Assembly (NCBI GenBank): GCA_902651635.1
Contig: CACRSC010000072.1
Location: 126,166-152,172 of the forward strand
From: Mastigamoeba balamuthi
Lineage: Eukaryota; Evosea; Mastigamoebida; Mastigamoebidae
Reading direction: 5' to 3'
Length of the DNA stretch: 26,007 bases
Positions 9,463 to 20,171 of this stretch are shown in pieces (within the stretch, counting starts at the first letter, position 1; each line of letters starts with the position of its first letter). Under the pieces are notes generated by a model. The model saw only the letters and a list, made by a program, of their open reading frames with translations. It had not been told where the DNA came from and did no database searches. Position numbers and translations under genes: made by a program.

Positions 9463-10738
9463 ATGTTTGCAGCAACCAGCTGGCCACTTGGAACACCACT
9501 TGCATTGGGCAGGCCCACTGTACGCCACTGTTCGAGTGACAGTACAAAGAGGTAACTCACTTTTTTTCAGGGCGGATCTCCTGACCAAGGAAGATCAGGA
9601 GTTGCTGAAGTTCAGCACCAGCATGTCGTACGAAGCAGAGATAGCTGCTCTTCGCACACTGGGAACAGAGCAGGAGGACAAGCTGATGGAAACTGCAATG
9701 TCCCAGTGAGTTTGTTTATTTCTTGGGCTTGTGGATTTACACTCTGGACTAATAGGCCCGATGAGAGGAAGCTGGCTGCATTCTCTCTGGTGTGCGAAAA
9801 TAGCAGCTGCCCAATGAATCGAATGGGGGGCCCTTGCTTGACCAGAGATGCCACCAGGTAAGATCACTCTTTGTTGTGCAATTGATGCATATTCCAAGCA
9901 GGCCGTGGACTTGCTTTGCCTGTGGAACTGTTCTGCGCCGCAAGTGTGAGTGCGGGGCACTCATCACAGCAGGCAGCTCTGCAAGGCACAGACGTCTGGC
10001 CTGTCCAGCTGCAGAGGACGTCATAATCGTCGCGGAAACGGACTGGTTCAAGCAGAACAGGCCTTACAGTGCCACTCTACGGAATATGATAGGGTTCAAC
10101 AACCCTGCTCAGAGCCACAACTGCATCCTGTGGTGCATTCCGTTTCATGGTATGAGTCACCCATTCACACACTTATTGTGGTTCTGAATAACTTGTTTTA
10201 CTGTCTATCAACAGGAATCGCAGAGACCCTGGACTTGATAAGGAAGGAGTTCAGGGGTGCCCAGAGCAGGATCACCCTGATGGTCATCAGTGGCCATGGA
10301 AACATCAAGGAGTCGTCCCTCCAGTACAGCTCCCCCACTGGCACTGTTTGCACCACCTCCTTCAGGAGTGTGGCACAGGCATTTCTGCCTGTTGTCTCCA
10401 AGGGTCTGCTGCTGTCTTCCTGTGGATCAATGGAGGACCCCACCCTGTATGACGGGGTGTACACAGGACGTGCATGGCTGGCTGGGCACAGCAACGTCAA
10501 GGTTAGGCGTACTGCAGCAGATGGCACTATGTACGAGTACTCCTACGGTGTGGAGTGGACAAGCAGTGCCCTGGAGGAGGTCGGTCTCCTAACTGCTGTG
10601 CTTGGAAAACCAGAGAAGCCATTTCCTCCAGGAATTGTACCTGCACGGCGTCTTCCCCCGGGAATTGCCTCTGTTGTCGGAGAGCACCTTCTTCTTCGCA
10701 CTTTTGTACCCCCAAACCCCAGCAAGAAGAAGAAATAG
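9463..10738 (+). CDS. Caspase-like (clan CD) protein with Cys-rich module, transposon cargo
   Basis: Exons 9463-9551, 9571-9705, 9756-9857, 9902-10149 and 10215-10738 close in phase to give 365 residues ending in KKKK before TAG. The last three introns have strong sites (GTGAGT, GTAAGA, GTATGA). The first would be only 19 bases, so the first exon is the least certain. Residues about 100-150 hold paired Cys (VCENSSC, TCFACG, RRKCECG), likely binding zinc. The last exon has a hydrophobic strand into ISGHGN (His219) and, 42 residues later, LLLSSCGS (Cys261). The HG dyad plus a strand-terminal Cys is the catalytic signature of caspases, metacaspases and CHAT peptidases. Its role is unknown; processing an element protein or acting on the host are both possible. 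It is convergent with the transposase, 42 bp between stops. The peptidase fold is inferred from motif spacing only. Confidence 0.7.
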
Positions 10739-10780
10739 AAACGATATTCGGACTTCCATTTTCCCCTCTGTTGTTGGGCT

Positions 10781-13764
10781 TCACTTCTGTATATGGCGAT
10801 TTGGGACAACATAGAAAGTTCCGCTCTGCAGCTTGGCACTGCTACCAGGCTCAAAAGGAACAGTCTTCCAAGCAACTCGATGAATGCTGGAGAACCTCCA
10901 CACAACTTCAGTGTAACTCCGGTACTTGATGGGAAATGGCTCCCCCAGACGAGTCCTTGCAGGCACTTTGAGTACCAGCACACTGACAGAGCCAGTCTGC
11001 CTTTCCTGTGAGAACTGAACAGACCTGATCTCCCCAAATTCGAAGACGTCCTTCAACAGTGGCTCGTGATCCCCAGACCATTTCTTGTCTTCGAATGGGA
11101 GAAGCCTAACAGCAATTGCTCCTTCCACAAGGGGCAGGTTGTAGTACATGCACTTGTACCACGTCGCCTTCTTGGGCTCTGAGACAATGGTGTTGGCTGC
11201 CATCAAGTGCTCCACGTTCTTGGTGCTCCTCTGTTGCTGGACATCTGCTAGACTGTGCAGAGTACTGGCCGTATGCATCCAGGTTCCATATATCTCTGGA
11301 TTGCATGTGTTCCTCGATGCTGTCTTGGCAATCACTCCTTGGATGAACTCCAGTGTCTGGGCACAAACGACTGGCAGTGGTCCAAACCTCTCTATGTTGT
11401 CCGAGAAGTGGCATGGGAGGTGGTTGTAGTACAGAGGCCTGTACGGTCCATACTCTGGGTGTCTCTTCGTCTCTGCACTACTGTCCTCCGCCTGCTCTGG
11501 GCAGATCTCCTGCAGCTGCTCCAGCTGTCGCCTTCCCATAACATTGAGCAGCAGCTTCCACCACTTGACCGATACAGTCCCACTGGTCAGGAGTGAGTGC
11601 ACTGTCCCCGTGAGGCGCATGTACTCCAGCCACTCATCTGGGACCAGTCCCCACAACAGAATCTGCGCCACAGCAGCGAAATTGAAGTACTCATAGCACC
11701 TCCATGACTCAAAGACCGTGACTGGTCTGGGGGCCATGCTGCTTCTGAGCTCCTTCCTGAGGCTCACAATCCTGTTGCCCAGAATTCTTCTTCCTGTCTC
11801 GTCCAGGACACTGCTGCTCTGCATCAAAGCTGCAAGGACTGGCTTCATGTCCCATGGCAGTTTATGCATCGGCTCTCTTGGCTGACAGAGAAACGGGTCC
11901 TCTATGTAGAAGAACGTGGGGTTGATGATAGCTGTCATGGTCAGGGCCACTTCCTCCAGTGCAGCATGTGCAGCCACCACAGTATGTGAATTTGCTGCCC
12001 TCTCTATCGCCCTTCGGGAGTGTGCCACATCTCTTGGCTTCCATCCAGTCAGCTTGAGGTCAGAGAAGTCCTTACGAGTGCTCAGGCAGTCTGTGCATGG
12101 CCTGTCAGACTCCCTTCCCCCTGGGGATTTCACAGAGACGTTCTTGCACTGCTCCATGGTGTCTGCTTGCTGCGACACCACAAAGGCATACACCCAGCAC
12201 ATCCCGAGATCTCCACACAGCATTCTAACCCCCATTCGAGACAGGATCAGGAACTCTGGCAGAAGGTCGGCCCTGGCATCATGGATATCATTTGGCAGCC
12301 CGCTCAGCTCTCCCAGCAGTAGCTGGTTCATGGGAAGCCCTGCACAATTCCTTGTCATGTTCAGGATCTTGACCAGCCACGACTCTTCGCTTCCCTTGTG
12401 AACTTGGGCCTTGTCATGATACTCCTGCAGAGCAATGACAACTGGCTCTCCTTCTCGCCTCAGGGATTCGTGCAGTGTTTTGGCTCTGGCACACACTTCC
12501 TGAAACCCAGCACTGAAGAAGTACTCGTTCACTACGTCTGCCTTTGCATCCTCTACCTCCTCTGGAGCTCTGACTACAATCGTCTGTGCTATGCACGCAA
12601 TGTTCAGCACGATGTGCAGCCAGCCAATGATGCTGTGAAGGACGTGCTTGCTGTGCAGCTCCTTTCCCACTGCTGGTCCCACCTGGGGTATCACTCCAGT
12701 GCACTCCTGCTTGATGTAGCTAGAGACTGTGGCCGAGGCTCTCTTCCTTCCGTTGATGGAGGCAACCACCAGGTCGATCTGGGCATCAGTCATCTTGCCC
12801 TCTAACTTCCAGAGGGCGAGGACTTCCTTTGGGATGACAAGCTGGGGTGCTATGGGTCCTGCTGGTGTGGCCAGAGGCAGGGCTTCCAGAGGCCTCTGAA
12901 CTGTCTTGAGCACTGGTCCCAGGTAGTCTCCGGACCCGGGATGCTCTATGGCCTCCTTGTACCTCGTCTCAATGCTGCTCTCTGCTTCCTGCAGCTCTGC
13001 TCTTCTCGCCTGGTACTCCCTGAGTGTCTGAAGTGCTGTCTGAGGTGCTGTAACACAGCTGTACTTGGGCTCCTCCGAGCTCACCTGTGCTGTGAGCTCC
13101 AGCTTCTCCTTCTGCAGTGCTATGCCATCTGTCCCTGCATCACTCTGCTCTGCCTCAGATGAGCTCTCTGGCACTGCCTCTGGGTCTGCTGTCCCTTCTG
13201 CATACCAGGCTTCCCCACAGACGCCCTCCTGTTGTCTTTCCTGGTTCTCTGCTTCCTCTTCTCCTCTCTTCCTCTGCTTGGTCCCCTGGTCCACCATAAC
13301 GCCCTCCATTGCTTCAGCCACTATGGAAGTGAACTGTCTCGATTGGCTCAAGCTGCTCCACTCTCTCTTTGATGCTGTGTTTATTTTGCCAAATAATTAT
13401 GTCTGTTAAAATTCAATAAAGGATTATTTTTAATGTACAAACCTATGCTGGAGCTGCCCACAACATACTGGCGTTTGTTCTCTGCTGCTTTGGCCTGGCT
13501 CCATGCAGCAGTCCTGTCGGTCACCAACAGAGAAGACCATCTTCCAGATGTTTCATTCCACTTCTCGGGGCAGTGGCGACCACCCATGTGGCCAGCCCTC
13601 TGCAGGTTACACTGCGTCGAGTAGTACCTGTCACATGTTCTGCAGTGATATGGTTTGTCCTCCCTGTCCTTCCTCTCATGTACTTGACCTGCAGCTGTGT
13701 GTTTCACCTCGCCTTGCTCTCCTGTTCCTGCAACATTGCCTGCTCCACTCAATCCCTTCTGCAT
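10781..13764 (-). CDS. CMC-like transposase (Tnp2/Plavaka type) with N-terminal C2H2 finger
   Basis: Exon one (13764-13443) and exon two (13374-10781) join through a 68-base GT-AG intron in phase 1, giving 971 residues. Residues 41-64 form a C2H2 finger (C41-x2-C44-x14-H59-x4-H64), probably for DNA binding. A Glu/Gln-rich linker follows. Landmarks shared with Tnp2-type transposases, in order: ALQEYHD (about 428), LCGDLGM (about 494), PCTDCL (about 532), DPFLCQPREPMHKL (about 609, compare the family's DPMHN) and SDNIERFGPL with a nearby FE-like LEF (about 767). The usual Asp of DPMH is Glu here. The likely catalytic acids are in YHD and GD, but I cannot confirm the third. No internal stop is seen. 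Array A2 lies just upstream and may contain its promoter. The family assignment rests on motif order, without an alignment. Confidence 0.75.
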
Positions 13765-13849
13765 CCCCGTCTCAGTGCGCAAATGACGTCAAGTGCAAAT
13801 CAGCCAGCAGGCAAAATCTAGGCTGCTCACCCTCAGGCTTCTGCTACAC

Positions 13850-14345
13850 TTAGCTACGCAATTATTTCCGCTACACACTGCTACACATACCTTTGCTGCA
13901 CTGTGTAGTGGATCACTCTCTGCAACACATTGCTACATTGGCTCCGCTACACAGTGTAGCGGATGCACCCATCGCTACATGCTGCTACACCTGTCTTCGC
14001 TATGCCATGTAGCGGAGGTACCTCCACTATGCATCGTAGCGGAGCATATGTAGCAATGTGTAGTGGCAGCACCTTCACTACTCTGTGTAGTGGAGGTGCC
14101 TTTGCTACGCCATGTAGCAGAGGTACCTTCGCTACGTGGTGTAGCGGAGCCTGTGTGGCAGTGTGTGGCAGTGCATAGCAGAGGTACCTCCGCTACGCAT
14201 TGCTACATGCACTTCGCTATGCTGTGTAGCGGAGATACCTCCGCTACGCTCAGCTACACAGGTGCCACTATGCACCACTGCTGAAATTCACTTCCGCTAC
14301 ACTATGTAGCAGAGCATGCATAGCACTGTGTAGCGGAACTGGATC
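13850..14345. repeat. GTAGCGG hairpin array upstream of the transposase (array A2)
   Basis: Some two dozen GTAGCGG-type motifs lie in alternating orientation. Several form near-perfect dyads, for example CCGCTACACAGTGTAGCGG at 13944-13962 and the related CTTCGCTACGTGGTGTAGCG near 14130. Many copies carry GAGGTACC next to the motif (about 14015-14240), which is not seen in array A1. It lacks the CTCGAG block of A1, so the two ends of the transposon differ. Weaker GTAGTG and GTAGCAC motifs continue to about 14485. Confidence 0.85.
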
Positions 14346-14549
14346 CACTATGGCACGTAAACGTGCTCGATGTGTTGTAGTGATTGTAGTGATAACTTCG
14401 CACTGAAACTCCATCCATTCCATCACATGTAGCACTACTCAGTGCATATAATGTAGTGCAACCTAAGTGCATGTAGCACTAACTTGTGATAATAAACTTT
14501 TGATCATCACCGTGTTTTTTCCATTGAAGTACTAATATGTACACATGCA
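14346..14549. other. Flank of array A2, no gene seen
   Basis: AT-rich sequence with scattered weak array motifs (TGTAGTG, TGTAGCAC). It contains AATAAA (about 14492) on the plus strand. The right border of the transposon probably lies here, before the GC-rich region starts at about 14570. Confidence 0.35.
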
Positions 14550-15403
14550 TTACAAGATATGATTAATGTGGGCTGGCGGATGGATGGGTCTCAATGGCCT
14601 GGCGAAGTGCAGGGTGTCGTTGACACCCACCATGGCCAGCGAGGGCTCGGCGGGCTGCACGTCCGTTTCCACACGAGGTTGGCGTAGAACCTCGTCAGTG
14701 CGGCTCGTGCCGATCGCGATCTGCCTGGTCTCCTTTGCGCCCTGTTGGTCGGTCGACCTGCACATCCGAGTGAGAAACGGGATCGCTGCCGACACCGCTG
14801 GGACGCTCGCGCATGCCTCCGATGGGACGGAAGAGCGGGGAAGAGGGAGGAGCCGACCTACCAAAGGCACAGCAGTGGCCGGTGCCGCAGCTGAACTGTG
14901 CCATGTGTGGCGAGGGCCAGGGACGTGTGGGCTGGGCGATCAATAAGGAAATGGAGTGGCCCAGTGTCCCCACGAATCCATGCATGCAGCGCAGTGTCCC
15001 CATGTCACCCGTGCCTCCTGTGTTGCCAAACCCGGGTCTATCCGGCCCACGCCGTCTCGAATTGCCACCACCTGCAGAATCTGCGCCACGGGTCTTGGAC
15101 CGCCGCCAGGTCGCACAGCTTCTCGGTGGCTTCCAGATCTCCCGACCTCCTCAAGGTGCCCCCCCGCGCAACGGTCGGGGGGGGGGGGGGGATGGCATGG
15201 ACGGAGGACGGACTGGGCGCACTGGCTCGTGAGCGTGGACAGCTTCGTGCTGACCTTGGCCAGGAGGGTGCCCTTTCCCCTCGGAACCTTCTCAGTTCAA
15301 GCTCAGCTGTCTCGCTGCTCTTCATCCACCACAAGTTCCTCAGGCGACACTTGGTATTTCGCTTCCGGCACGCGAGCGAATGTTCCTGGAGTTTTGTGTT
15401 CAT
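14550..15403 (-). CDS. GC-rich minus-strand gene, structure unresolved, unknown function
   Basis: The last exon is the clearest: it ends at TAA 14550-14552 and reads TDEVLRQPRVETDVQPAEPS then LAMVGVNDTLHFARPLRPI, with G/C-rich third positions. Upstream, short stretches also look coding (LEATEKLCDLAAVQDPWRRF at about 15140-15080; TLLAKVSTKLSTLTSQCAQS at about 15265-15205; EAKYQVSPEELVVDEEQRDS at about 15375-15315), but they lie in different frames and I could not place the introns that join them. It lies downstream of CCDC146 on the same strand. The plus strand is also partly open and has three CxxC motifs, so a plus-strand zinc-finger gene is an alternative. Confidence 0.35.
15178..15191 (+). 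repeat. Poly-G tract
   Basis: A run of G (about a dozen) in GC-rich sequence. It falls where the minus-strand reading frame would have to pass, so its exact length matters for the gene model, and such runs are prone to sequencing error. Confidence 0.8.
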
Positions 15404-15461
15404 CGAGGACGCAATGCTCTCTGTTACAAGTGTCGTGATCCCAAGGGAGGAGCAAGCACTG

Positions 15462-18400
15462 CTATTGCTGGAACTGCTTGGCCTTGAAGATCCTGGTGGC
15501 AGCCGTGTCGCTGGCCTTGAACGGCGGGTGCGACCCGTAGGGCTTGGGCAGCCCGATGCCGTCGTCGGGCACGTAGGCGTTGAACCTCTTGACCGCCTTG
15601 GTCTTGAGCCCGTCCGAGGTCACCGCGAACCCGGCCTCGGCCTCCTCGCGCTCCCGCATCTCCTTGAGCTTGAGCTGCCGCCGGATCTCCATGTTGAACC
15701 ACTCGCGCTCCGCGTCGGCTGTCGGCGCCAGCCCGCTCGCCTCCCGCGTCCGCGCCTCCTCGAGCGACATCTCCAGGTCCTTGGTCGCGCTCCCCAGCTG
15801 CACCACGTGCGCGCGCAGCAGCGCCACCTCTGCCAGCGTCGCCACGATCTTCTCGTCCAGCCTCATGATCTTGTTGTTGTGTCAAGCGAGTGGGAATTGC
15901 AATTGTTTTCAAACGCATTTTGGGGCAGTTTTCCACGAAAAACCAAGTCAAACTGAAAGAGACTCACCTTGATGCGGGCCTGGGTGGTCGCTTGGCGTTC
16001 GCTGACGGACTCGTGCTGGTTGCCGTCAAGGAAGCCCTGGAGCTCCGCGCGCCTCTTCTCGAGCTCCTCCATGATGGCCCTGCGCGCCTTGAGCGCCGCC
16101 TCGGTCTTCTTCAGGCGGTCGTCCAGCGCCTGGTGCTTCTGTATCAGCTCCTCCTGCGACGGGTCCTCCCCGCTGAGCGCCGTCCACCTCGAGGTGTCGG
16201 CCGGAGACTCTGCCAGCAGAGCAGAATACCGTGAATCGTTTGATCCAAACACGAACTGAATAGTGAAGCGTCTTTACCGAGTTTTGCTGCGAGTTCGGCG
16301 CTCTGCGTCTTGACCTTCTTGAGCTGCTCGCGGAGCTCGATGGTCTCCTTGTTGCGCGTGGGGATCATGTCCATCTCGCGCTTGGACAGCGCGACGTCCC
16401 TGCGCGACTGCTCGAGGACGACCTGCAGGAAGCGCTCCTCCTCCTCCTTCCTCTGCATCTCGAGCTCCGCTGACCGCGACGCCGCGTCGTTGCCCGCGCT
16501 GCGCGCGTAGAGCAGGCAGAGCTCCTCGGTCCTGTTGACCAGGCGGTTGCCGATGGCGTTGCGCGTCGCGATGGCGTTCTCGAACTCGCGGCGCAGCGCT
16601 GCGAGCTCGCGCTGCTCGGCGCGGATCGACGTCTCGAGCTTCTCCTTGTCGGCCTCGAGCACGCGCAGCTCCTCCTCGCGCAGCGTGTGCAGGTACACGT
16701 GCTTGTTGATGTCGGCCCTCGCGTCGTCCTTGGCCTGCCGCGCCCTCGCGTACTCGGTCCTCGCTTTCTGCGCACCAGGGGGGAGAGAACAGGAAGGGCT
16801 CAGAACAACAGCCAAGGAGCCCAGGGGAGAAGTGCGCGGGGGAGGGCACAGCGAGGTCGTGGTCCTTGGCGACGGTCTCCTGCTGCAGGATGTCGAACTC
16901 GGACTCGGCGACCTTGAGCTTGTCCATAAACTCCCTGCGGATGAGCAGGCACTTGGAGATGACCTCGGACTGCGTGGCCACTCGAAAGTTAGAATATGGA
17001 TCTCTCCCACAATTGTATCGATTCTTCACTGAACATTATCCATCACGGAACAAACACTGAAACTAAGGAAATGAGACAAGTAACAGAAAATAATCGGATT
17101 GGCAACATGGCAGCGAATCAAATGACACCATAATCAATGAAATCCGACACTTCTATCAATTCTATGAACTGAGAATTGAATAAACAAGCAATCAAAGAGA
17201 AAGAAGAGAAGTCATCAATTGAACGGAAACAGCCTCCTTTGAAGGGCATCGCTATTATCAACTACAGTATAATTCAAATTGAAACCCGAGAGCCCTGAAG
17301 TGCTTCCCAGACAGGGCCGTACGTATTTGTTGCGCTCGGCCTTGACACGCTCGAAGAACCCGATGTAGTCGGCGCACGAGCCCTGGAGGTCCGTGACGCG
17401 CCTCTCGAGCTCGGCCTTCTCCATGTCGCCGGCGCGAACCGCCTTGAGCGCGTCCCGCATCCTCCCGCGAGCAGCAGCGGCCTCGTGCGCCCGCGTCTCG
17501 CGCTCCGCGGCGACGATCGCGTGCTGCGAGTGCAGCGCCGACTCCTGCTGCGCCAGGTGCGAGACGATGCGCTTGGCCTCGTCGATCTCGCGGCGCAGCT
17601 TGAGCGTCTGCTCGCCCACCTCTGTCTGCGTGTCCTGCTCGTTGAGCAGCGCGTTGATGGCGATGTCCAGCTCCATCTTCATGCCGTCCAGGCGCGTGCG
17701 CTGCCACTGGCGCTCCTCCTGCGCCTTGACCAGCTGCTTGCGCGTCTCCGAGAGCGCGCCCTCGAGCTCGGGCACCGACTTGGCGGCCTCCTCGACCTCG
17801 ATCTTCTTGCGGCGCAGGGCCTTCATGATGCGCGCAAAGTCGCGCTTCTTCGAGGCGAGCTGCTCCTCGCCGCGGTGCAGCTCGAACGTCAGGCGCCGCG
17901 CCTCGGCGTCGCGCTGGGCCCGCAGCGCGTGGAAGTCGCTCGAGCGTGCGCGTTGCTCCTCGAGTTCGCGAAGTACTTTCTCTCCGTACCGTTCCTGCAC
18001 GAATAGAGAATAAATTAGTTGCTGTGGTCTTTGTTTTTCTGGGGATGAAGAATACAGAACAGGGAATAATGGTGTGACGTCATAAAGAGACAAAATAATA
18101 GTCCGCGATGCCCTCAATCGCTGTGATGTAGGGAGTTGGATAACTGAGGTTGCAATGTCTTATAACGAGCGCGGCTAACATGGTCGGGGATTTTGGGGAG
18201 AATAAACAGGGAACAACCCAATGGCACCTTTGTGTCGATCTCGACGCGGAACTTCTCGAGCTGGCCGGCGAGCAGGCGGCTCTCGGACTCGTCCGCGGCG
18301 ATCTTGTGGCGCACCTCGCGCTCCTGGTGGTCGACCTCGGCGACGGCCTCCTCCTGCTTGCTGATGTCCGCGCGCAGGCGCTGGCAGACCTGCTCCAGCT

Positions 18401-19893
18401 GGTCCGCCTGCCTCTTGATCTCCGCGGGCTCTCCGCGCGTCTTGCCGATCTCCCGCAGAATCGCCTGCGCCTGCTCCTCGCTCTCTGCCTGCGTTTGATG
18501 TTTCACCGTTTCACCGAGTTACTCAGCGACTCAGAGAAAAGAAACTGAAGATAAATTACTCATGAATTACAATTGGTACAAATAAAGCGCCATTGCCCCG
18601 GAAGGCTGTTTGAACTCTTATGCCATAGTGAGCAGTAAAAAAGGCGCACGTTCCCTCACCCTCCTAACCCAACTTGAGACATAGAAAACTCAATGATAAA
18701 TATGGAGCAAAGAAATGCGGGAAAGAGGAGGACGTCCGTGCCTTGCTGAGGTTGTTGCGCTCGATCTGCTCGAGGAGCTCGCGCTTCTCGTCGTTGAGCT
18801 TGGCGATGAGCACGCGCTCGCGCTCGAGCAGCTCCTGCGCCTCGTCGTTGGCCTTGCGCAGCGCCTGCAGGCGCGGCTGCAGCACGTTCTCCTGCGTCTG
18901 CCTGTGCGCCTCGAGCTCCTCCGACAGCGACTGCTTCTGCTGCTCCAGCCTCTCGATCTCGTCCTGCTCGGCAGCTGCGCAGCACAACAAGCACCGGTTC
19001 AGTTTTTGCCATTACGGAAGTGGGACAAATGCACAGCCAAAAATAGCTCAGAATTCCCAGTGGAATTTGGAAAGCTAAATTGGAACTGCCTGATCAGTCA
19101 AGCGGGGTGCGGAATACAGCAAGAGCCAGTTCAGTTGGCCATTTTGGGGTTGGGACAACTCAAAAATAGATCAGAATTCCAACGGAAATTGGGAAAAGCT
19201 AAAAATGGAACTGCTTTATCAGGCAGGCGGACGAACCTTCGCGCTGCTTGCAGGCCGCGAGCTCCGAGTCGCCCCGGCCCTTGTCGCGCGAGAGCTGGGC
19301 GGCCACCGACGTGTCGTCGAACTGCTCGTCGCCCATGCGCCGCGCGTGCTCCTTGCCGCGCTCCAGCTCGTCGGCGAGCGCCTCCTGCGCGTCCCCGAGC
19401 TTCTCGACGTTGCCCGCGAAGCTGCGCAGCGTCTGCACCAGCGACGACGCTGCGGAGGGCACCCGCGGTGAGTCCGTTCCAGGATTCATAAATCCAAAGA
19501 ATCCACAGATTCCCGGATCTTTGGTTCCTCGGGGAAAAGAACCTCACACCTTTGTATCTGTAGTACTCGACCCTGCGAAGCGCTGCGTCAGCGTGCGGAA
19601 GCGGTCGGGAGGGCTGTGCGGGGCGCGTACTGGTCGAGAGAGACGTGCGGGTCGCTCTCGAGATCCGTCAGGATGTCGAAGATGCGCGACTCGGCGCCGT
19701 CGGCGAGGGAGGCCTCTGCGAGGCCGCCGGGGCCCCCGACGACGCTGCCGGTGACCGAGAGCTGCGAGCGGCGCGAGGCGTTGGGGCCGCGCAGGGCCAT
19801 CGACGACGTGGACCCCGTCTGCCGCAGGGCCATCGAGGACAGGAAGCCCCCGCCGGGGGCACCGCGTACGCTGCCCGTCATGCTGCTGTCCAT
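15462..19893 (-). CDS. CCDC146: CCDC146/MBO2-like ciliary coiled-coil protein
   Basis: Ten exons close in phase: 19893-19631, 19572-19550, 19449-19237, 18974-18742, 18488-18228, 17994-17323, 16969-16850, 16767-16278, 16209-15968 and 15869-15462, giving 974 residues; human CCDC146 is about 955. A Ser/Gly-rich N-terminus (about 90 residues) is followed by almost continuous coiled coil rich in Glu, Lys, Arg and Gln. The C-terminus has the family's signature, FNAYVPDDGIGLPKPYG then HPPFKAS. CCDC146 associates with centrioles and axonemal microtubules, and the Chlamydomonas MBO2 mutant swims only backward. Odd points: exon two is a 23-base microexon, and intron four starts with GC (AAG/GCACGG) rather than GT. 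Third positions are strongly G/C. The start shares a 278-bp divergent promoter region with the CREST gene. An extra upstream exon cannot be excluded. Confidence 0.85.
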
Positions 19894-20171
19894 CTGAGAC
19901 CGCCCGTGTGATAGCGCACGCAATGCGGGGGACGCAAGGCTGCTGTGTCCAAAAATAGCAGAAAAGATACCAATATCTCCGAGTTTGTTTCGTGGATTGG
20001 ATTGGACTTGCGTTGCATCGCAGAGACCCCTACCCTCGGTCCAGGAGACAGGAGCATCACTCGTTGATACTGACTTGGAACTGCTCACATACTGAGGGAA
20101 TCTCCGGGAGATATTTCCGACAGTATCTCGGCCCAGATATTTCCATTACGTTTCCCTCCTCTTCGCTGGCG
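19894..20171. promoter_or_regulatory. Probable bidirectional promoter between CCDC146 and the CREST gene
   Basis: The 278 bases separate two divergent start codons and are less GC-rich than either gene. No TATA box or other known site was recognised. The inference rests only on the head-to-head arrangement, and some of this sequence will be 5' UTR. Confidence 0.4.

Larger units (their letters stand above)
8990..14345. mobile_element. CMC-like (En/Spm/Plavaka-type) DNA transposon
   Basis: The element is defined by its content: array A1 at the left, a plus-strand caspase-like gene (9463-10738), a minus-strand transposase (10781-13764) and array A2 at the right. Dense short repeats near both ends are a hallmark of CACTA/En-Spm elements, where they bind an element-encoded protein. 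The exact ends, terminal inverted repeats and target duplication could not be identified, so both borders are approximate. The left border may extend to about 8655 if the accessory fragment belongs to the same insertion. All five caspase-gene exons and both transposase exons are open, which suggests a young insertion. Confidence 0.7.

Noticed and set aside
8990-14345. CACTA-type terminal inverted repeats and target duplication
   Set aside because: CACTA and TAGTG pentamers are frequent, but only as parts of the array motifs. No matching pair at plausible ends could be picked out by eye.
14813-15232. Plus-strand zinc-finger gene with CAMCGEG, TCRICATG and CYKCRDP
   Set aside because: The CxxC motifs fall in different frames with no splice sites I could connect. 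The minus-strand C-terminal exon looks better, although neither is secure.
15969-19491. Long open frames on the plus strand between 15.9 and 19.5 kb
   Set aside because: They are shadows of CCDC146 exons: each coincides with an exon on the other strand and is Ser/Arg/Leu-rich, as expected from the reverse of Glu/Lys/Arg-rich coiled coil.
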